Shown in pieces: positions 25,588 through 33,626 of a stretch of DNA of 64,000 nt. This stretch comes from Rhodococcus koreensis. GTDB taxonomy: Bacteria > Actinomycetota > Actinomycetes > Mycobacteriales > Mycobacteriaceae. Under the pieces are notes generated by a model, which worked only from the letters and a program-made list of their open reading frames with translations, did no database searches and had not been told where the DNA came from. Where the stretch lies: the NCBI RefSeq assembly GCF_900105905.1, contig NZ_FNSV01000005.1:5208001-5272000 (forward strand), given 5' to 3'. The position numbers were made by a program, and so were the translations under genes. The first letter of the stretch is position 1; each line of letters begins with the position of its first letter.

Positions 25588-27162
25588 TTAACGGTCACGG
25601 AATCGCTGGGGCCAGATACCGGACTTGCCGGGCGCCATGATCCCGTTCGGGTCGAGGGCGTCCTTGATCTTCTCGTGGAACTTCAGCAGTGCACCTTCGC
25701 CCCAGTTGAACGTCGCCATCACGTCGTCCATCAGGGCGTTGTGGGTGCGGTATTCGCCGTAGCCCGCTTCGGCGGCCTCGCGGACGAGGACCTTCGTCAT
25801 CTGCAGGATTTCCTCACGGGCCTCGGGGATCGCCGTGTCGTAGATGAACAGGCACACGTGGTGCATCTCGCGGAGCCCGATGATGAACTGCGCCGCGTAG
25901 TCCTTGTTGTATTCGTTGGCGCGGTTGCGGACCATCTCGAACTGCTTCATCGCCTCCCGGCCGTCCGGCGCCGACACCGGGGAGAATCCGATGTGCCCGC
26001 CGTTGGGCACCCAGTCCAGCAGTTGCAGTTCGTCCAGGCTGGGGATGCCGTTGTTGATCTTGTGCCGGTCCTGCAGCACGTGTCCACCGCGGTCGTCGCG
26101 TTCCTCGTGCGTGAAGAAGCGGGCACCGGGAATCTTGCCGAACGCCTCCTTGATCATCGCGTAGTACATCTCGATCAGCGGCGGCGGGCCGTACAGGGTG
26201 CCGTAGAAGTTCCAGAATCCGAGGTCGAGGTCCTTCTTCATCCGCTCGATCGCCTCGGCCGGCATCGGCCCGTCGCCGTCGAACCACTCGGTGCGCTTCG
26301 ACACCGCGGCCGCATCCATGAAGATGTTGCGCAGCACCGGAACATTCTGCAGCGGAGCCATATTGATGCGCAGCGGCAGCATGATGTCGACGATCTGCTC
26401 CAGATCCTCCTCCTTGTCGAAGGTGATCAGGAACGACTGCGATGCGGGCGGCCGCTGCATCAGGGCGATCCCCATCTTGGTGACGATCCCGAGATTGGAC
26501 TGGGTGAACAAGCCGTCCGGGAAGGGGCCGAACCCGTAGGGGAACAGCTGCCACGCGTCGCTGCCGGGTAGTGCGCCCATCCCGGTGCGCATCACCTCAC
26601 CCTGCGGCAGAACCACTTCCAGTCCCGTCTGCCACATGAAGTGATCGCCGTACGGGGTGTACCCGACGCCGCGGTCGAGGGCGTTGCCCACGACGCTGCC
26701 CCATCCCAGGTCGGGACAGTCGATCATCAGGCCGGAGTCGTGGCTCTGCAGGTACTCGTACAGGTCGAAGTAGGTGACCCCGGGTTCGAGCAGTGCGTAC
26801 CCGTACTTCTCGTTGACCTCGAGGATCTTGTTCATCCGCTCGCCGGTCTTGACGATCACCGAACCCGACAGCCTCGGAGCGGCGCCGCCGTAGCCGTTGT
26901 TCTTTCCGGTCGAGACCGGGGAGAGGGGGATGCCGTACTCGTTGGCGATCCGGACGATGCCCTGAACCTGCTCGGTCGACTCCGGTGAGACGACGGCCGA
27001 GGGCATGTTGGCCTCGGCGGCGCCGACCGGGTACGGGTCGCGGAACGCTTCGAGCTCGTCTGCGGTCGACAGCACCCACTTGTCCCCGAGAAGATCGCGG
27101 AAACGGGCCAGAGCGGCATCGAAGTCCTGCTCGGAGACGCCCGGGGGAAGGGTACGCACCAT
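25588..27162 (-). CDS. eugO: Eugenol oxidase (vanillyl-alcohol oxidase family flavoenzyme)
   Basis: A 524-residue protein from ATG 27160-27162. It corresponds closely to R. jostii RHA1 eugenol oxidase, and the known active-site residues fall at the same numbers: Tyr91, Asp151, FAD-linking His390 (NGGHIGFS), Ser394, Tyr471 and Arg472 (GYGEYRTH). The N-terminal FAD-binding domain has SPVSTGKNNGYGG. The enzyme oxidises eugenol to coniferyl alcohol, and 4-hydroxybenzylic alcohols to aldehydes, with O2, forming H2O2. It is transcribed alone from a promoter with a TCAGG-N3-CCTGA operator. Confidence 0.93.
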   Translation of the reverse strand: MVRTLPPGVSEQDFDAALARFRDLLGDKWVLSTADELEAFRDPYPVGAAEANMPSAVVSPESTEQVQGIVRIANEYGIPLSPVSTGKNNGYGGAAPRLSGSVIVKTGERMNKILEVNEKYGYALLEPGVTYFDLYEYLQSHDSGLMIDCPDLGWGSVVGNALDRGVGYTPYGDHFMWQTGLEVVLPQGEVMRTGMGALPGSDAWQLFPYGFGPFPDGLFTQSNLGIVTKMGIALMQRPPASQSFLITFDKEEDLEQIVDIMLPLRINMAPLQNVPVLRNIFMDAAAVSKRTEWFDGDGPMPAEAIERMKKDLDLGFWNFYGTLYGPPPLIEMYYAMIKEAFGKIPGARFFTHEERDDRGGHVLQDRHKINNGIPSLDELQLLDWVPNGGHIGFSPVSAPDGREAMKQFEMVRNRANEYNKDYAAQFIIGLREMHHVCLFIYDTAIPEAREEILQMTKVLVREAAEAGYGEYRTHNALMDDVMATFNWGEGALLKFHEKIKDALDPNGIMAPGKSGIWPQRFRDR

Positions 27163-27505
27163 GTTCTGCTCACTCCTCAATCGAAATGCCCCGAGTGCGG
27201 GGCGTACGTGGCGTTCGCGACCGGTGATCGCGGTGCCGGAACCCATCCAGATGATCAGGGTTCCTGATGAATCAATTGTGACTCCCATCACGAGAACGGC
27301 GCAATCCGTTAAACGCGCAATTCGCCACGGTCACGCCGCGACCGTTTGACCAGGACATTCCACGACGCCGGAGTGGCTCTATCCGAAAAACGCACGGGCC
27401 GGCTCGGTTAACGGACAAACACGCCCCGGTCGCATCGCTTTCGCCGGGCCTGGACCGTCAGCGGCCCGAAAGGGGTGTCCCGCAGGCGCCTGCTCGCCGC
27501 CCCGC
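27163..27505. other. Promoter region of the eugenol oxidase gene
   Basis: About 340 bp with no gene, between the oxidase start and the end of the next MarR gene. It contains the operator at 27255-27267 and an AT-rich stretch beside it (aatcaattgtga). Confidence 0.5.
27255..27267. promoter_or_regulatory. MarR-type operator TCAGG-GTT-CCTGA
   Basis: A perfect inverted repeat (extended ATCAGG-GTT-CCTGAT, 27254-27268), about 92 bp upstream of the eugenol oxidase ATG. It is the reverse-complement relative of the site at 24998-25010, so one MarR protein may bind both. Confidence 0.65.
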
Positions 27506-27976
27506 CTACCCGAATTCCCCGCCGCCGTGTCGGCTCGTGCCGGCCGGGTCGGCGCTGAATACGGCGCGATGCAAAACCTCCCGCATCCGGTGTGCGAGAT
27601 CCTCGTCCTCGCCTCCGAAATGCTGCCGGCATGCGTGATCGCTGCTGTGCCGCGCCTGCGCGCACACGGAGTGTCCGGCCTCGGTGGCCACGATGAGCTT
27701 GTGCCGGCGATCGCTCGGATCGGCGGTGCGGACCACCAATCCGTCGCCTTCGAGTTCGTCGAGCAGCAGCACGAGCTGGCTGGGGTCGAGTCCCATGACG
27801 GCACCGACCCGTCGTTGGTGAACACCGGCCGGCGCGTCACACACGAGCGACAGGGCGGTATACGAGCGCACCCGCAGCCCATGCCGGCTCAGTGCCGCGT
27901 TGGTGGAGCGGACGAGGATCGCACTGGCCCGCGCCAGGAGAAAGCCGAGCTCGTGGTCGACGGTGGGGCGCACCAT
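27506..27976 (-). CDS. couR: MarR-family regulator, CouR/PhdR-like
   Basis: A 156-residue protein from ATG 27974-27976, with AAAGG 7 bp upstream; an ATG 11 codons earlier (28009) is the alternative. The HTH and wing are VHQRRVGAVMGLDPSQLVLL and LEGDGLVVRTADPSDRRHK. It is divergent from an SDR/amidohydrolase/MaoC operon. This is the arrangement of the hydroxycinnamate regulators CouR (Rhodococcus) and PhdR (Corynebacterium), which are released by hydroxycinnamoyl-CoA. The symbol rests on context plus family, not on a measured match. Confidence 0.7.
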   Translation of the reverse strand: MVRPTVDHELGFLLARASAILVRSTNAALSRHGLRVRSYTALSLVCDAPAGVHQRRVGAVMGLDPSQLVLLLDELEGDGLVVRTADPSDRRHKLIVATEAGHSVCAQARHSSDHACRQHFGGEDEDLAHRMREVLHRAVFSADPAGTSRHGGGEFG

Positions 27977-27995
27977 GACAGCCTTTCTGAAATCA

Positions 27996-28019
27996 TCAAC
28001 GATTGACATTTTCAACGAT
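27996..28019. promoter_or_regulatory. Candidate CouR-type operator with two TCAACGAT repeats
   Basis: TCAACGAT occurs at 27996-28003 and 28012-28019, a 16-bp period, in the gap between the divergent regulator and SDR genes. The inner TTGA/TCAA bases also give a partial palindrome. It lies about 60 bp before the SDR start and overlaps the alternative regulator start. Confidence 0.5.
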
Positions 28020-28075
28020 AGGTGGTCACCTGTTTTCAGGGAATCGTCCCGACTACATCTCTTCTGGAGGCTCTC

Positions 28076-28987
28076 GTGGATCTCAGCAACAAAGTCGCCG
28101 TCGTCACCGGCAGCGGACAGGGCCTCGGGCTCGCCTACGCCAAGGACCTGGCACGCCACGGCGCCGCGGTCGTGATCAACGACGTCAACGCGACCGCCGC
28201 CGACGCCGCCGTCGCCGAAATCGCCGCCGCCGGTGGGCGTGCCGTTCCGGTCGTTGCCCCGGTCGGCAGCACCGAGACCGCGCAGGCACTGGTCACCGCT
28301 GCGGTGGAGGCCTTCGGCCGGCTCGACGTCATGGTCACCAACGCCGGCATCCTCCGCGACAAGGTGCTGTGGAAGATGAGCGACGACGACTTCGACGCCG
28401 TCGTCGGCGTGCATCTGCGCGGCACGTTCACGTGCGTCCGCGAAGCGGTCCTGCGGTTCCGCGAGCAGGGCGACGGTGGTCGCATCATCTGCATCGGCTC
28501 CCCCGCCGGCCAGCGCGGCAACTTCGGGCAGACCAACTACTCGGGCGCGAAGGCCGGCATCGTCGGCATGGTCCGCACCTGGGCGCTCGAGCTCCAGCGC
28601 GCGGGCATCACCGCCAACGCCGTCTGCCCGGTCGCGGTCACGGCGATGACCGAGACACTCCCGATCTTCGCCCCCTTCATCGACGAGGCCAAGCGCACCG
28701 GCACACTGCCCCCCGTCATCCGCCGCGAGGTGGGAATGGGCGATCCACACGACGCCGCGGGCATCGTGACGTTCCTTGCCTCCGACGAAGCCAAGGACGT
28801 TACCGGCCAGGCATTTTCGGTGGGCGGTGACCGACTCGCACTGTGGTCGCACCCGCAGCTGACCGCAACCGCCTTCCATGACGGCGGCTTCGGTGCCGAC
28901 GACATCGCCGCCGAATGGCCGACCACCTTCGGCGAAGCGCTCGAGAGCGTCGGCGAGAAGTTCCCCGAGGAGGTCGTGGCGAAGTGA
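28076..28987 (+). CDS. SDR dehydrogenase of CoA-dependent hydroxycinnamate side-chain shortening (PhdB-like)
   Basis: A 303-residue protein from GTG 28076, with TGGAGG 5 bp upstream. The Rossmann motif TGSGQGLG is at 11-18, NAG follows, and the catalytic Tyr and Lys are in YSGAKAG. It is longer than the usual 250 residues, with a C-terminal tail like the dehydrogenase part of peroxisomal multifunctional enzymes. It would oxidise the beta-hydroxyacyl-CoA made by the MaoC hydratase. The order SDR, TIM-barrel hydrolase, MaoC matches phdB, phdC and phdE of Corynebacterium, without the acyl-CoA dehydrogenase phdD. Confidence 0.8.
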   Translation: MDLSNKVAVVTGSGQGLGLAYAKDLARHGAAVVINDVNATAADAAVAEIAAAGGRAVPVVAPVGSTETAQALVTAAVEAFGRLDVMVTNAGILRDKVLWKMSDDDFDAVVGVHLRGTFTCVREAVLRFREQGDGGRIICIGSPAGQRGNFGQTNYSGAKAGIVGMVRTWALELQRAGITANAVCPVAVTAMTETLPIFAPFIDEAKRTGTLPPVIRREVGMGDPHDAAGIVTFLASDEAKDVTGQAFSVGGDRLALWSHPQLTATAFHDGGFGADDIAAEWPTTFGEALESVGEKFPEEVVAK

Positions 28988-29874
28988 GCCGCTACGAGTA
29001 CGGCATCGACTTCGACACGATCGACGCCATCGACATCCACACCCACGTCGAGATCGACGGCTGCGGGCACCGGTCCCTCGACGACGAACTGATGGCCGCC
29101 TCGGAGAAGTACTTCAAGTCCGGCGAGGAACGCACCCCGTCCATCGACGCGATCGCCGACCACTACCGTGCCCGCAACATGGCGGCGGTCGTGTTCACCG
29201 TCGACGCGGCCTCCGCCAGCGGACACGCCGCCAACTCCGTCGAGGAGATCGCCGAGGGCGCCGCCCGCCACAACGACGTCCTCATCCCGTTCGGATCCGT
29301 CGACCCCTGGCAGGGCAAGGCCGCCGTCCGCCGCGTCCACCGCCTCGTCGACGACTACGGGGTGAAGGGGTTCAAGTTCCACCCCAGCATGCAGGGATTC
29401 GAGCCGAACGACCGCCGGTTCTACCCGCTCTACGAGGCCATCACCGAGGCCGGGGTCCCCGCCCTGTTCCACACCGGCCAGACCGGGATCGGCGCCGGCC
29501 TGCCCGGCGGCCACGGCATCAAACTGCGCTACTCCGACCCGATGCTCCTCGACGACGTCGCCGCCGACTTCCCCGACCTCACCGTGATCATGGCCCACCC
29601 GGCCGTACCGTGGGTCGACGCGCAGATCTCCATCGCCACCCACAAGGCCAACGTCTACATCGACCTGTCCGGATGGTCGCCGAAGTACTTCCCGCCGCAG
29701 CTGGTCAAGGCCGCCAACAGCATGCTCCGCGGCAAGGTGCTGTTCGGGTCCGACTTCCCCGTCATCCAGGTCGACCGCTGGATCAAGGACTTCGCACACC
29801 TCGACATCAAACCCGAGGTCGAACCGCTGATCTTCAAACAGAACGCGCTGCGCGTCCTCGGCATCAAACACTGA
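28984..29874 (+). CDS. TIM-barrel amidohydrolase (PhdC/CouO-like beta-ketoacyl-CoA hydrolase)
   Basis: A 296-residue protein. Its GTG overlaps the SDR stop (GTGA, 28984-28987). Metal ligands are visible as H19-x-H21 (DIHTHVEID), then FKFHPSMQG, IMAHPAVPW and the late aspartate in FGSDFPVIQ. This is the amidohydrolase_2 branch that also contains decarboxylases. In the cou/phd route the homologue splits the aryl beta-ketoacyl-CoA hydrolytically into the benzoate and acetyl-CoA, so vanillate is the expected product here. Function is inferred from gene order. Confidence 0.78.
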   Translation: MSRYEYGIDFDTIDAIDIHTHVEIDGCGHRSLDDELMAASEKYFKSGEERTPSIDAIADHYRARNMAAVVFTVDAASASGHAANSVEEIAEGAARHNDVLIPFGSVDPWQGKAAVRRVHRLVDDYGVKGFKFHPSMQGFEPNDRRFYPLYEAITEAGVPALFHTGQTGIGAGLPGGHGIKLRYSDPMLLDDVAADFPDLTVIMAHPAVPWVDAQISIATHKANVYIDLSGWSPKYFPPQLVKAANSMLRGKVLFGSDFPVIQVDRWIKDFAHLDIKPEVEPLIFKQNALRVLGIKH

Positions 29875-29907
29875 CCCGGCCCCACCGAACACCAGGAGAG
29901 ACCTATC

Positions 29908-30381
29908 GTGACCACCGCCACCACCACCCATGTCGCCACCCTCGCCGACCTCGCCGCACTCGAGGGCCAGCCGCTGGGCACCAGCTCGTGGATCGACATC
30001 CCGCAGCAGCGGATCGACACGTTCGCCGACGCCACCGACGACCACCAGTGGATCCACGTCGACCCCGAACGCGCCCGGGCCGAGAGCCCGTTCGGCGGAC
30101 CCATCGCCCACGGCTACCTCACGTTGTCGCTGATCATCCCCATGTGGGACGAGATCCTGACCGTCGACAGCGTCACCATGGCCGTCAACTACGGGCTGAA
30201 CAAGGTCCGGTTCACCAACCCCGTGCCCGCCGAGGGACGCGTCCGGCTCAGCGCGACGCTGCAGTCCGTCGAACAGCTGCCCAAGGGCGGCGTCCAGGTG
30301 ACGGTCGCGGGGCAGATCGAACTCGAGGGCAGCGAGCGTCCCGCGGTAGTGGTCGAGGCCGTGTACCGCTTCTTCGAATAG
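29908..30381 (+). CDS. MaoC-like enoyl-CoA hydratase (PhdE-like)
   Basis: A 157-residue single hot-dog domain. The hydratase motif is DATDDHQWIHVD followed by PFGGPIAHGYLTLSL, holding the catalytic Asp and His. Ribosome site AGGAGAG (29893-29899) is 9 bp before the ATG region. It is third in the operon after the SDR and amidohydrolase. It is expected to hydrate feruloyl-CoA (and coumaroyl-CoA) to the beta-hydroxy thioester for the SDR. Confidence 0.85.
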   Translation: MTTATTTHVATLADLAALEGQPLGTSSWIDIPQQRIDTFADATDDHQWIHVDPERARAESPFGGPIAHGYLTLSLIIPMWDEILTVDSVTMAVNYGLNKVRFTNPVPAEGRVRLSATLQSVEQLPKGGVQVTVAGQIELEGSERPAVVVEAVYRFFE

Positions 30382-30701
30382 GCACGACCACCGATCCGAC
30401 ATCGGCGCGGCCTACCGGCGTCCGCGACTGTGGAGCAGTCTCCCCGCACAGCACGATCTCGAACCACGAGTGGTGTTCGCGGGCGTGACGTTCCACGGTC
30501 GCGGGGTCGGTGCCCGGTCTCGATCGCACACATCCGCGCGAGGTGGCGGAACCCCAGGGGGCGTGCCCTATTTCGCTGTGAAGCTGCGGGGTGACGGATC
30601 AACGGTGAGATCATCGATCGGCGACAACCCGCCGCCCGTCATCGAGAACCACCGGCCGCCGATGCACCGGCATCCCCTCCTGCCCGCGGTCCCGCGAGAG
30701 G
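30382..30701. other. Intergenic stretch after the MaoC gene
   Basis: 320 bp between the convergent MaoC and PadR genes. No gene motif is visible, and no strong hairpin with a T-run was found. Confidence 0.35.
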
Positions 30702-31307
30702 TCACGGGCACAAATTCGGCTCCCCGGTGAGCGACATCTCATCCAGAAGCGCGAGTCCCCTTACCGCCCAATCGATCTCGACCTGACTTCGGGAAATCAT
30801 CCCGCCGTAGGTATATGCCTTGTACGCGATTATCCGTGCGTGCTCACGCTCCGGGTAGTGGGCGAGACGCCGCACGATCGCCGGATCCGTGCCGGCTTTG
30901 ATTCCGTCCCGGACGGCGGTGAGCAACTCGACCTGGGTGGTGTAGTACTCGATGTGCCGCCGCAGGATTTCCCGCGCCCGGTCGGGGTCGGCCCACTCGA
31001 AGTAGGCGGCCTGCATGTGGTGGGCGTCGCGTTCGGGGGCGTGGTCGAGCGGGGTGTTCATCCACGTCCGGAAGGCAGCGAGGCCGCCGTCGGTGATCTC
31101 ATATTGCGTTTTCGTGCTCCGCGGCCCCCACCGAACCTGTTGCCCCTCGATCAACCCGTCCTTCTGCATGCGGCGCAGTTCCGGATAGATCTGCGAGTCG
31201 GGGGCATGCCACACATGCCCGACCGAACCGTTGAACCGCTTGGCGGCGTCGTATCCCGTGAGCGGGCCGGCGGTGAGCAGGGCCAGCAGTGCGTAGCGAA
31301 GGCTCAT
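30702..31307 (-). CDS. vanR: PadR-family repressor of vanillate demethylase (VanR-like)
   Basis: A 201-residue protein with the PadR winged helix (SLRYALLALLTAGPLTGYDA, then QIYPELRRMQKDGLIEG) and a helical Vir_act_alpha_C-type C-terminus (about 90-185). It is divergent from vanAB, with two palindromes between. In Corynebacterium the vanABK genes are repressed by a PadR-type VanR that responds to vanillate, so the same role is likely. Confidence 0.78.
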   Translation of the reverse strand: MSLRYALLALLTAGPLTGYDAAKRFNGSVGHVWHAPDSQIYPELRRMQKDGLIEGQQVRWGPRSTKTQYEITDGGLAAFRTWMNTPLDHAPERDAHHMQAAYFEWADPDRAREILRRHIEYYTTQVELLTAVRDGIKAGTDPAIVRRLAHYPEREHARIIAYKAYTYGGMISRSQVEIDWAVRGLALLDEMSLTGEPNLCP

Positions 31308-31339
31308 GTCTCCTCGTCCGTCGGGCCGATCTTGCCAAT

Positions 31340-31361
31340 CACTATATCCATAGATAGAGTG
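31340..31361. promoter_or_regulatory. Candidate VanR operator 1
   Basis: A 22-bp imperfect palindrome with outer arms CACT/AGTG and inner TATC/GATA (two mismatched pairs), 33 bp upstream of the PadR gene start, where it would block that gene's promoter. Confidence 0.5.
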
Positions 31362-31376
31362 TGCGTCACATCACCC

Positions 31377-31398
31377 AATAGCTATGGGCATAGTTATT
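31377..31398. promoter_or_regulatory. Candidate VanR operator 2
   Basis: A 22-bp imperfect palindrome, AATAGCTATGG facing GCATAGTTATT (two mismatched pairs), 36 bp upstream of vanA. It is AT-rich against a GC-rich background, as PadR sites usually are, and probably overlaps the vanA promoter. Confidence 0.55.
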
Positions 31399-31434
31399 GA
31401 GGATCTCTGTAAATGACGATCCCAAGGACATCGC

Positions 31435-32556
31435 ATGACCGATCTCGGACCGGGCGGCGCGACCGCCAAGAACATGGCCTTCCCCCTCAACGCCTGGTAC
31501 GTCGCGGCGTGGGACTACGAAGTGACCTCCGCGACACTCCTTGCCCGCAGGATCGCCGACAAGCCGATGACCCTCTACCGCACCACCGAGGGCCGTCCCG
31601 TCGCCCTCGCCGACGCCTGCTGGCACCGGCTCGCCCCGCTCTCGCTCGGCACCCGGGTCGGTGCAGACGAGGTGCAGTGCCCGTACCACGGCCTGCGGTT
31701 CAACTCCGCCGGGCGGTGCACCAAGATGCCCGCCCAGGAGACGATCAACCCCTCGGCCATGGTGGCGTCCTACCCGGTCGAGCAACGTCACCGATACCTG
31801 TGGGTGTGGCCCGGAGATCCCACCCTGGCCGACCCCGATCTGATCCCGGACATGTTCCAGATGGACTCACCCGAGTGGGCGGGCGATGGTCGCACGATCG
31901 ACGTGCAGGCCAACTACCAGCTGGTGCTCGACAACCTCATGGACCTCACCCACGAGGAATTCGTCCATTCGTCGTCGATCGGGCAGGAGGAGCTCAGCGA
32001 GTCCGACTTCGTGGTCACCCACGACGAGCGCACGGTCACCGTGACCCGGTGGATGCACAACATCGACGCGCCGCCGTTCTGGCTGAAGAACATGCGCGAC
32101 AAGTTTCCTGGTTTCGAGGGCAAGGTCGATCGCTGGCAGATCATCGAATTCCAGGCACCGGGCACGATCCGTATCGACGTCGGTGTCGCCAAGGCGGGTA
32201 CCGGTGCACCCGAGGGCGATCGCAGCCAGGGTGTCAACGGCTTCGTGATGAACACCATCAGCCCGGTCGACGAGAAGACGGCGCTGTACTTCTGGGCATT
32301 CCAGCGCAACTACCGCCTCGAAAGTCAGCTGATCACCACCCAGCTGCGCGACGGCGTGCACGGGGTGTTCGCGGAGGACGAGGCGATGCTCACCGCGCAA
32401 CAGGCCGCGATCGAAGCCAATCCGGGTCACGAGTTCTACAACCTCAACATCGACGCCGGCGGGATGTGGGTTCGCCGCATCATCCAGCGCATGATCGAGG
32501 CCGAGCGCACCCACACCGCGAACATCGACGCCCTCGCCGACGGATCGGTGAGCTGA
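31435..32556 (+). CDS. vanA: Vanillate O-demethylase oxygenase subunit
   Basis: A 373-residue protein. Rieske cluster ligands are Cys62-x-His64 (CWHR) and Cys82-x2-His85 (CPYHG), followed by the iron-binding His173 and His178 in NLMDLTHEEFVH. RBS AAGGA is 7 bp before the ATG. It hydroxylates the methoxyl of vanillate to give protocatechuate and formaldehyde, with electrons from VanB. One base separates its stop from the vanB start, and fdhA follows. Confidence 0.92.
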   Translation: MTDLGPGGATAKNMAFPLNAWYVAAWDYEVTSATLLARRIADKPMTLYRTTEGRPVALADACWHRLAPLSLGTRVGADEVQCPYHGLRFNSAGRCTKMPAQETINPSAMVASYPVEQRHRYLWVWPGDPTLADPDLIPDMFQMDSPEWAGDGRTIDVQANYQLVLDNLMDLTHEEFVHSSSIGQEELSESDFVVTHDERTVTVTRWMHNIDAPPFWLKNMRDKFPGFEGKVDRWQIIEFQAPGTIRIDVGVAKAGTGAPEGDRSQGVNGFVMNTISPVDEKTALYFWAFQRNYRLESQLITTQLRDGVHGVFAEDEAMLTAQQAAIEANPGHEFYNLNIDAGGMWVRRIIQRMIEAERTHTANIDALADGSVS

Positions 32557-32557
32557 G

Positions 32558-33520
32558 ATGACGGACAACAAGATCGTGTGGCAGCGCGGCCGGATCACGT
32601 CCGTCGTGGCCGCAGCCGACGGTATCGCCAAGATTGAGATCGCCACCGAACGAGCGCACCGCGCGCCCCCGGGCTCGCACATCGACGTCCGCGTCGACAG
32701 CGGTGCCGTGCGGTCCTACTCGATCGTCTCCGCAGGAGCCGACGGGCACAGCGTCACCCTGGGGGTCCACCTGTCGCCCACCTCCCGAGGCGGATCCCGG
32801 TACATGCACACCTTGCGTCCGGGTGATGAGATCGAGTTGACCGCCCCCCTGCAGAATTTCCCTCTCCGCATCGGTGCGCCGCGCTATGTCCTGCTGGCCG
32901 GCGGCATCGGCATCACCGCGATGGCGGCCATGGCCGCGGTGTTGCGCCGAGTCGGCGCGGACTACCGCTTCGTCTACGTCGCACGCAGCCGAGCCGCGAT
33001 GGCGTTCCTCCCGGAACTGCGGGCATTGCACGGGGACCGCCTGGACGTTCACATCGACGACGAAGGCACCGGGCTGGACGTCGAGGCCCTCGTCGCGGGG
33101 ATCGACACGGACACCGAGATGTACATGTGCGGGCCGATCCGGCTGATGGACGCCGTCCGCCGGGCCTGGATGGCACGCGACCTCCAGCTACCGAATCTGC
33201 GTTACGAAACATTCGGCAACAGTGGCTGGTTCCAGGCCGAGCAGTTCACGGTGACCATCCCGCAGCTCGGTATCGAGACCACCGTCGGATCGGGTGAAAC
33301 CCTGCTCGACGCCCTCGAGCGCGCTGGCGCGGACATGATGTTCGACTGCCGCAAAGGTGAATGCGGCCTGTGCCAAGTCGACGTCCTCGCCATCGACGGC
33401 ACCGTCGATCACCGCGACGTGTTCTTCAGCGAACAGCAGAAGGAACGCTCGAAAAAGCTGTGCTCGTGCGTCTCCCGCATCTCCGGGGGCAGGGGAACGG
33501 TCAGCCTCGGCCTTCCCTGA
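32558..33520 (+). CDS. vanB: Vanillate O-demethylase reductase subunit
   Basis: A 320-residue protein of the phthalate-dioxygenase-reductase type. The flavin-binding R-S-Y-S motif is at 52-55, the pyridine-nucleotide motif LLAGGIGITAM at 112-122 and CGPIRLMDAV at 191. The C-terminal plant-type 2Fe-2S domain has Cys264, Cys269, Cys272 and a late Cys in LCSC (302-304). It passes electrons from NADH to VanA. It is the second gene of the vanillate operon. Confidence 0.92.
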   Translation: MTDNKIVWQRGRITSVVAAADGIAKIEIATERAHRAPPGSHIDVRVDSGAVRSYSIVSAGADGHSVTLGVHLSPTSRGGSRYMHTLRPGDEIELTAPLQNFPLRIGAPRYVLLAGGIGITAMAAMAAVLRRVGADYRFVYVARSRAAMAFLPELRALHGDRLDVHIDDEGTGLDVEALVAGIDTDTEMYMCGPIRLMDAVRRAWMARDLQLPNLRYETFGNSGWFQAEQFTVTIPQLGIETTVGSGETLLDALERAGADMMFDCRKGECGLCQVDVLAIDGTVDHRDVFFSEQQKERSKKLCSCVSRISGGRGTVSLGLP

Positions 33521-33626
33521 CCACAGGAACGGAGCCGGCCGGATCGTGAACCGACCCACGAGTCCGCGCCCGCACTGCAGCCACCGTCAAGTCTTTGCTC
33601 GCTCTCTCGAATGGAGTCATCCCCGC

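Noticed and set aside
28537..30402. Very long reverse reading frame (over 600 codons) across the amidohydrolase and MaoC genes
   Set aside because: It is antisense to two genes with clear motifs and is low-complexity (D, G, V, R rich), as expected from GC-rich shadow frames.
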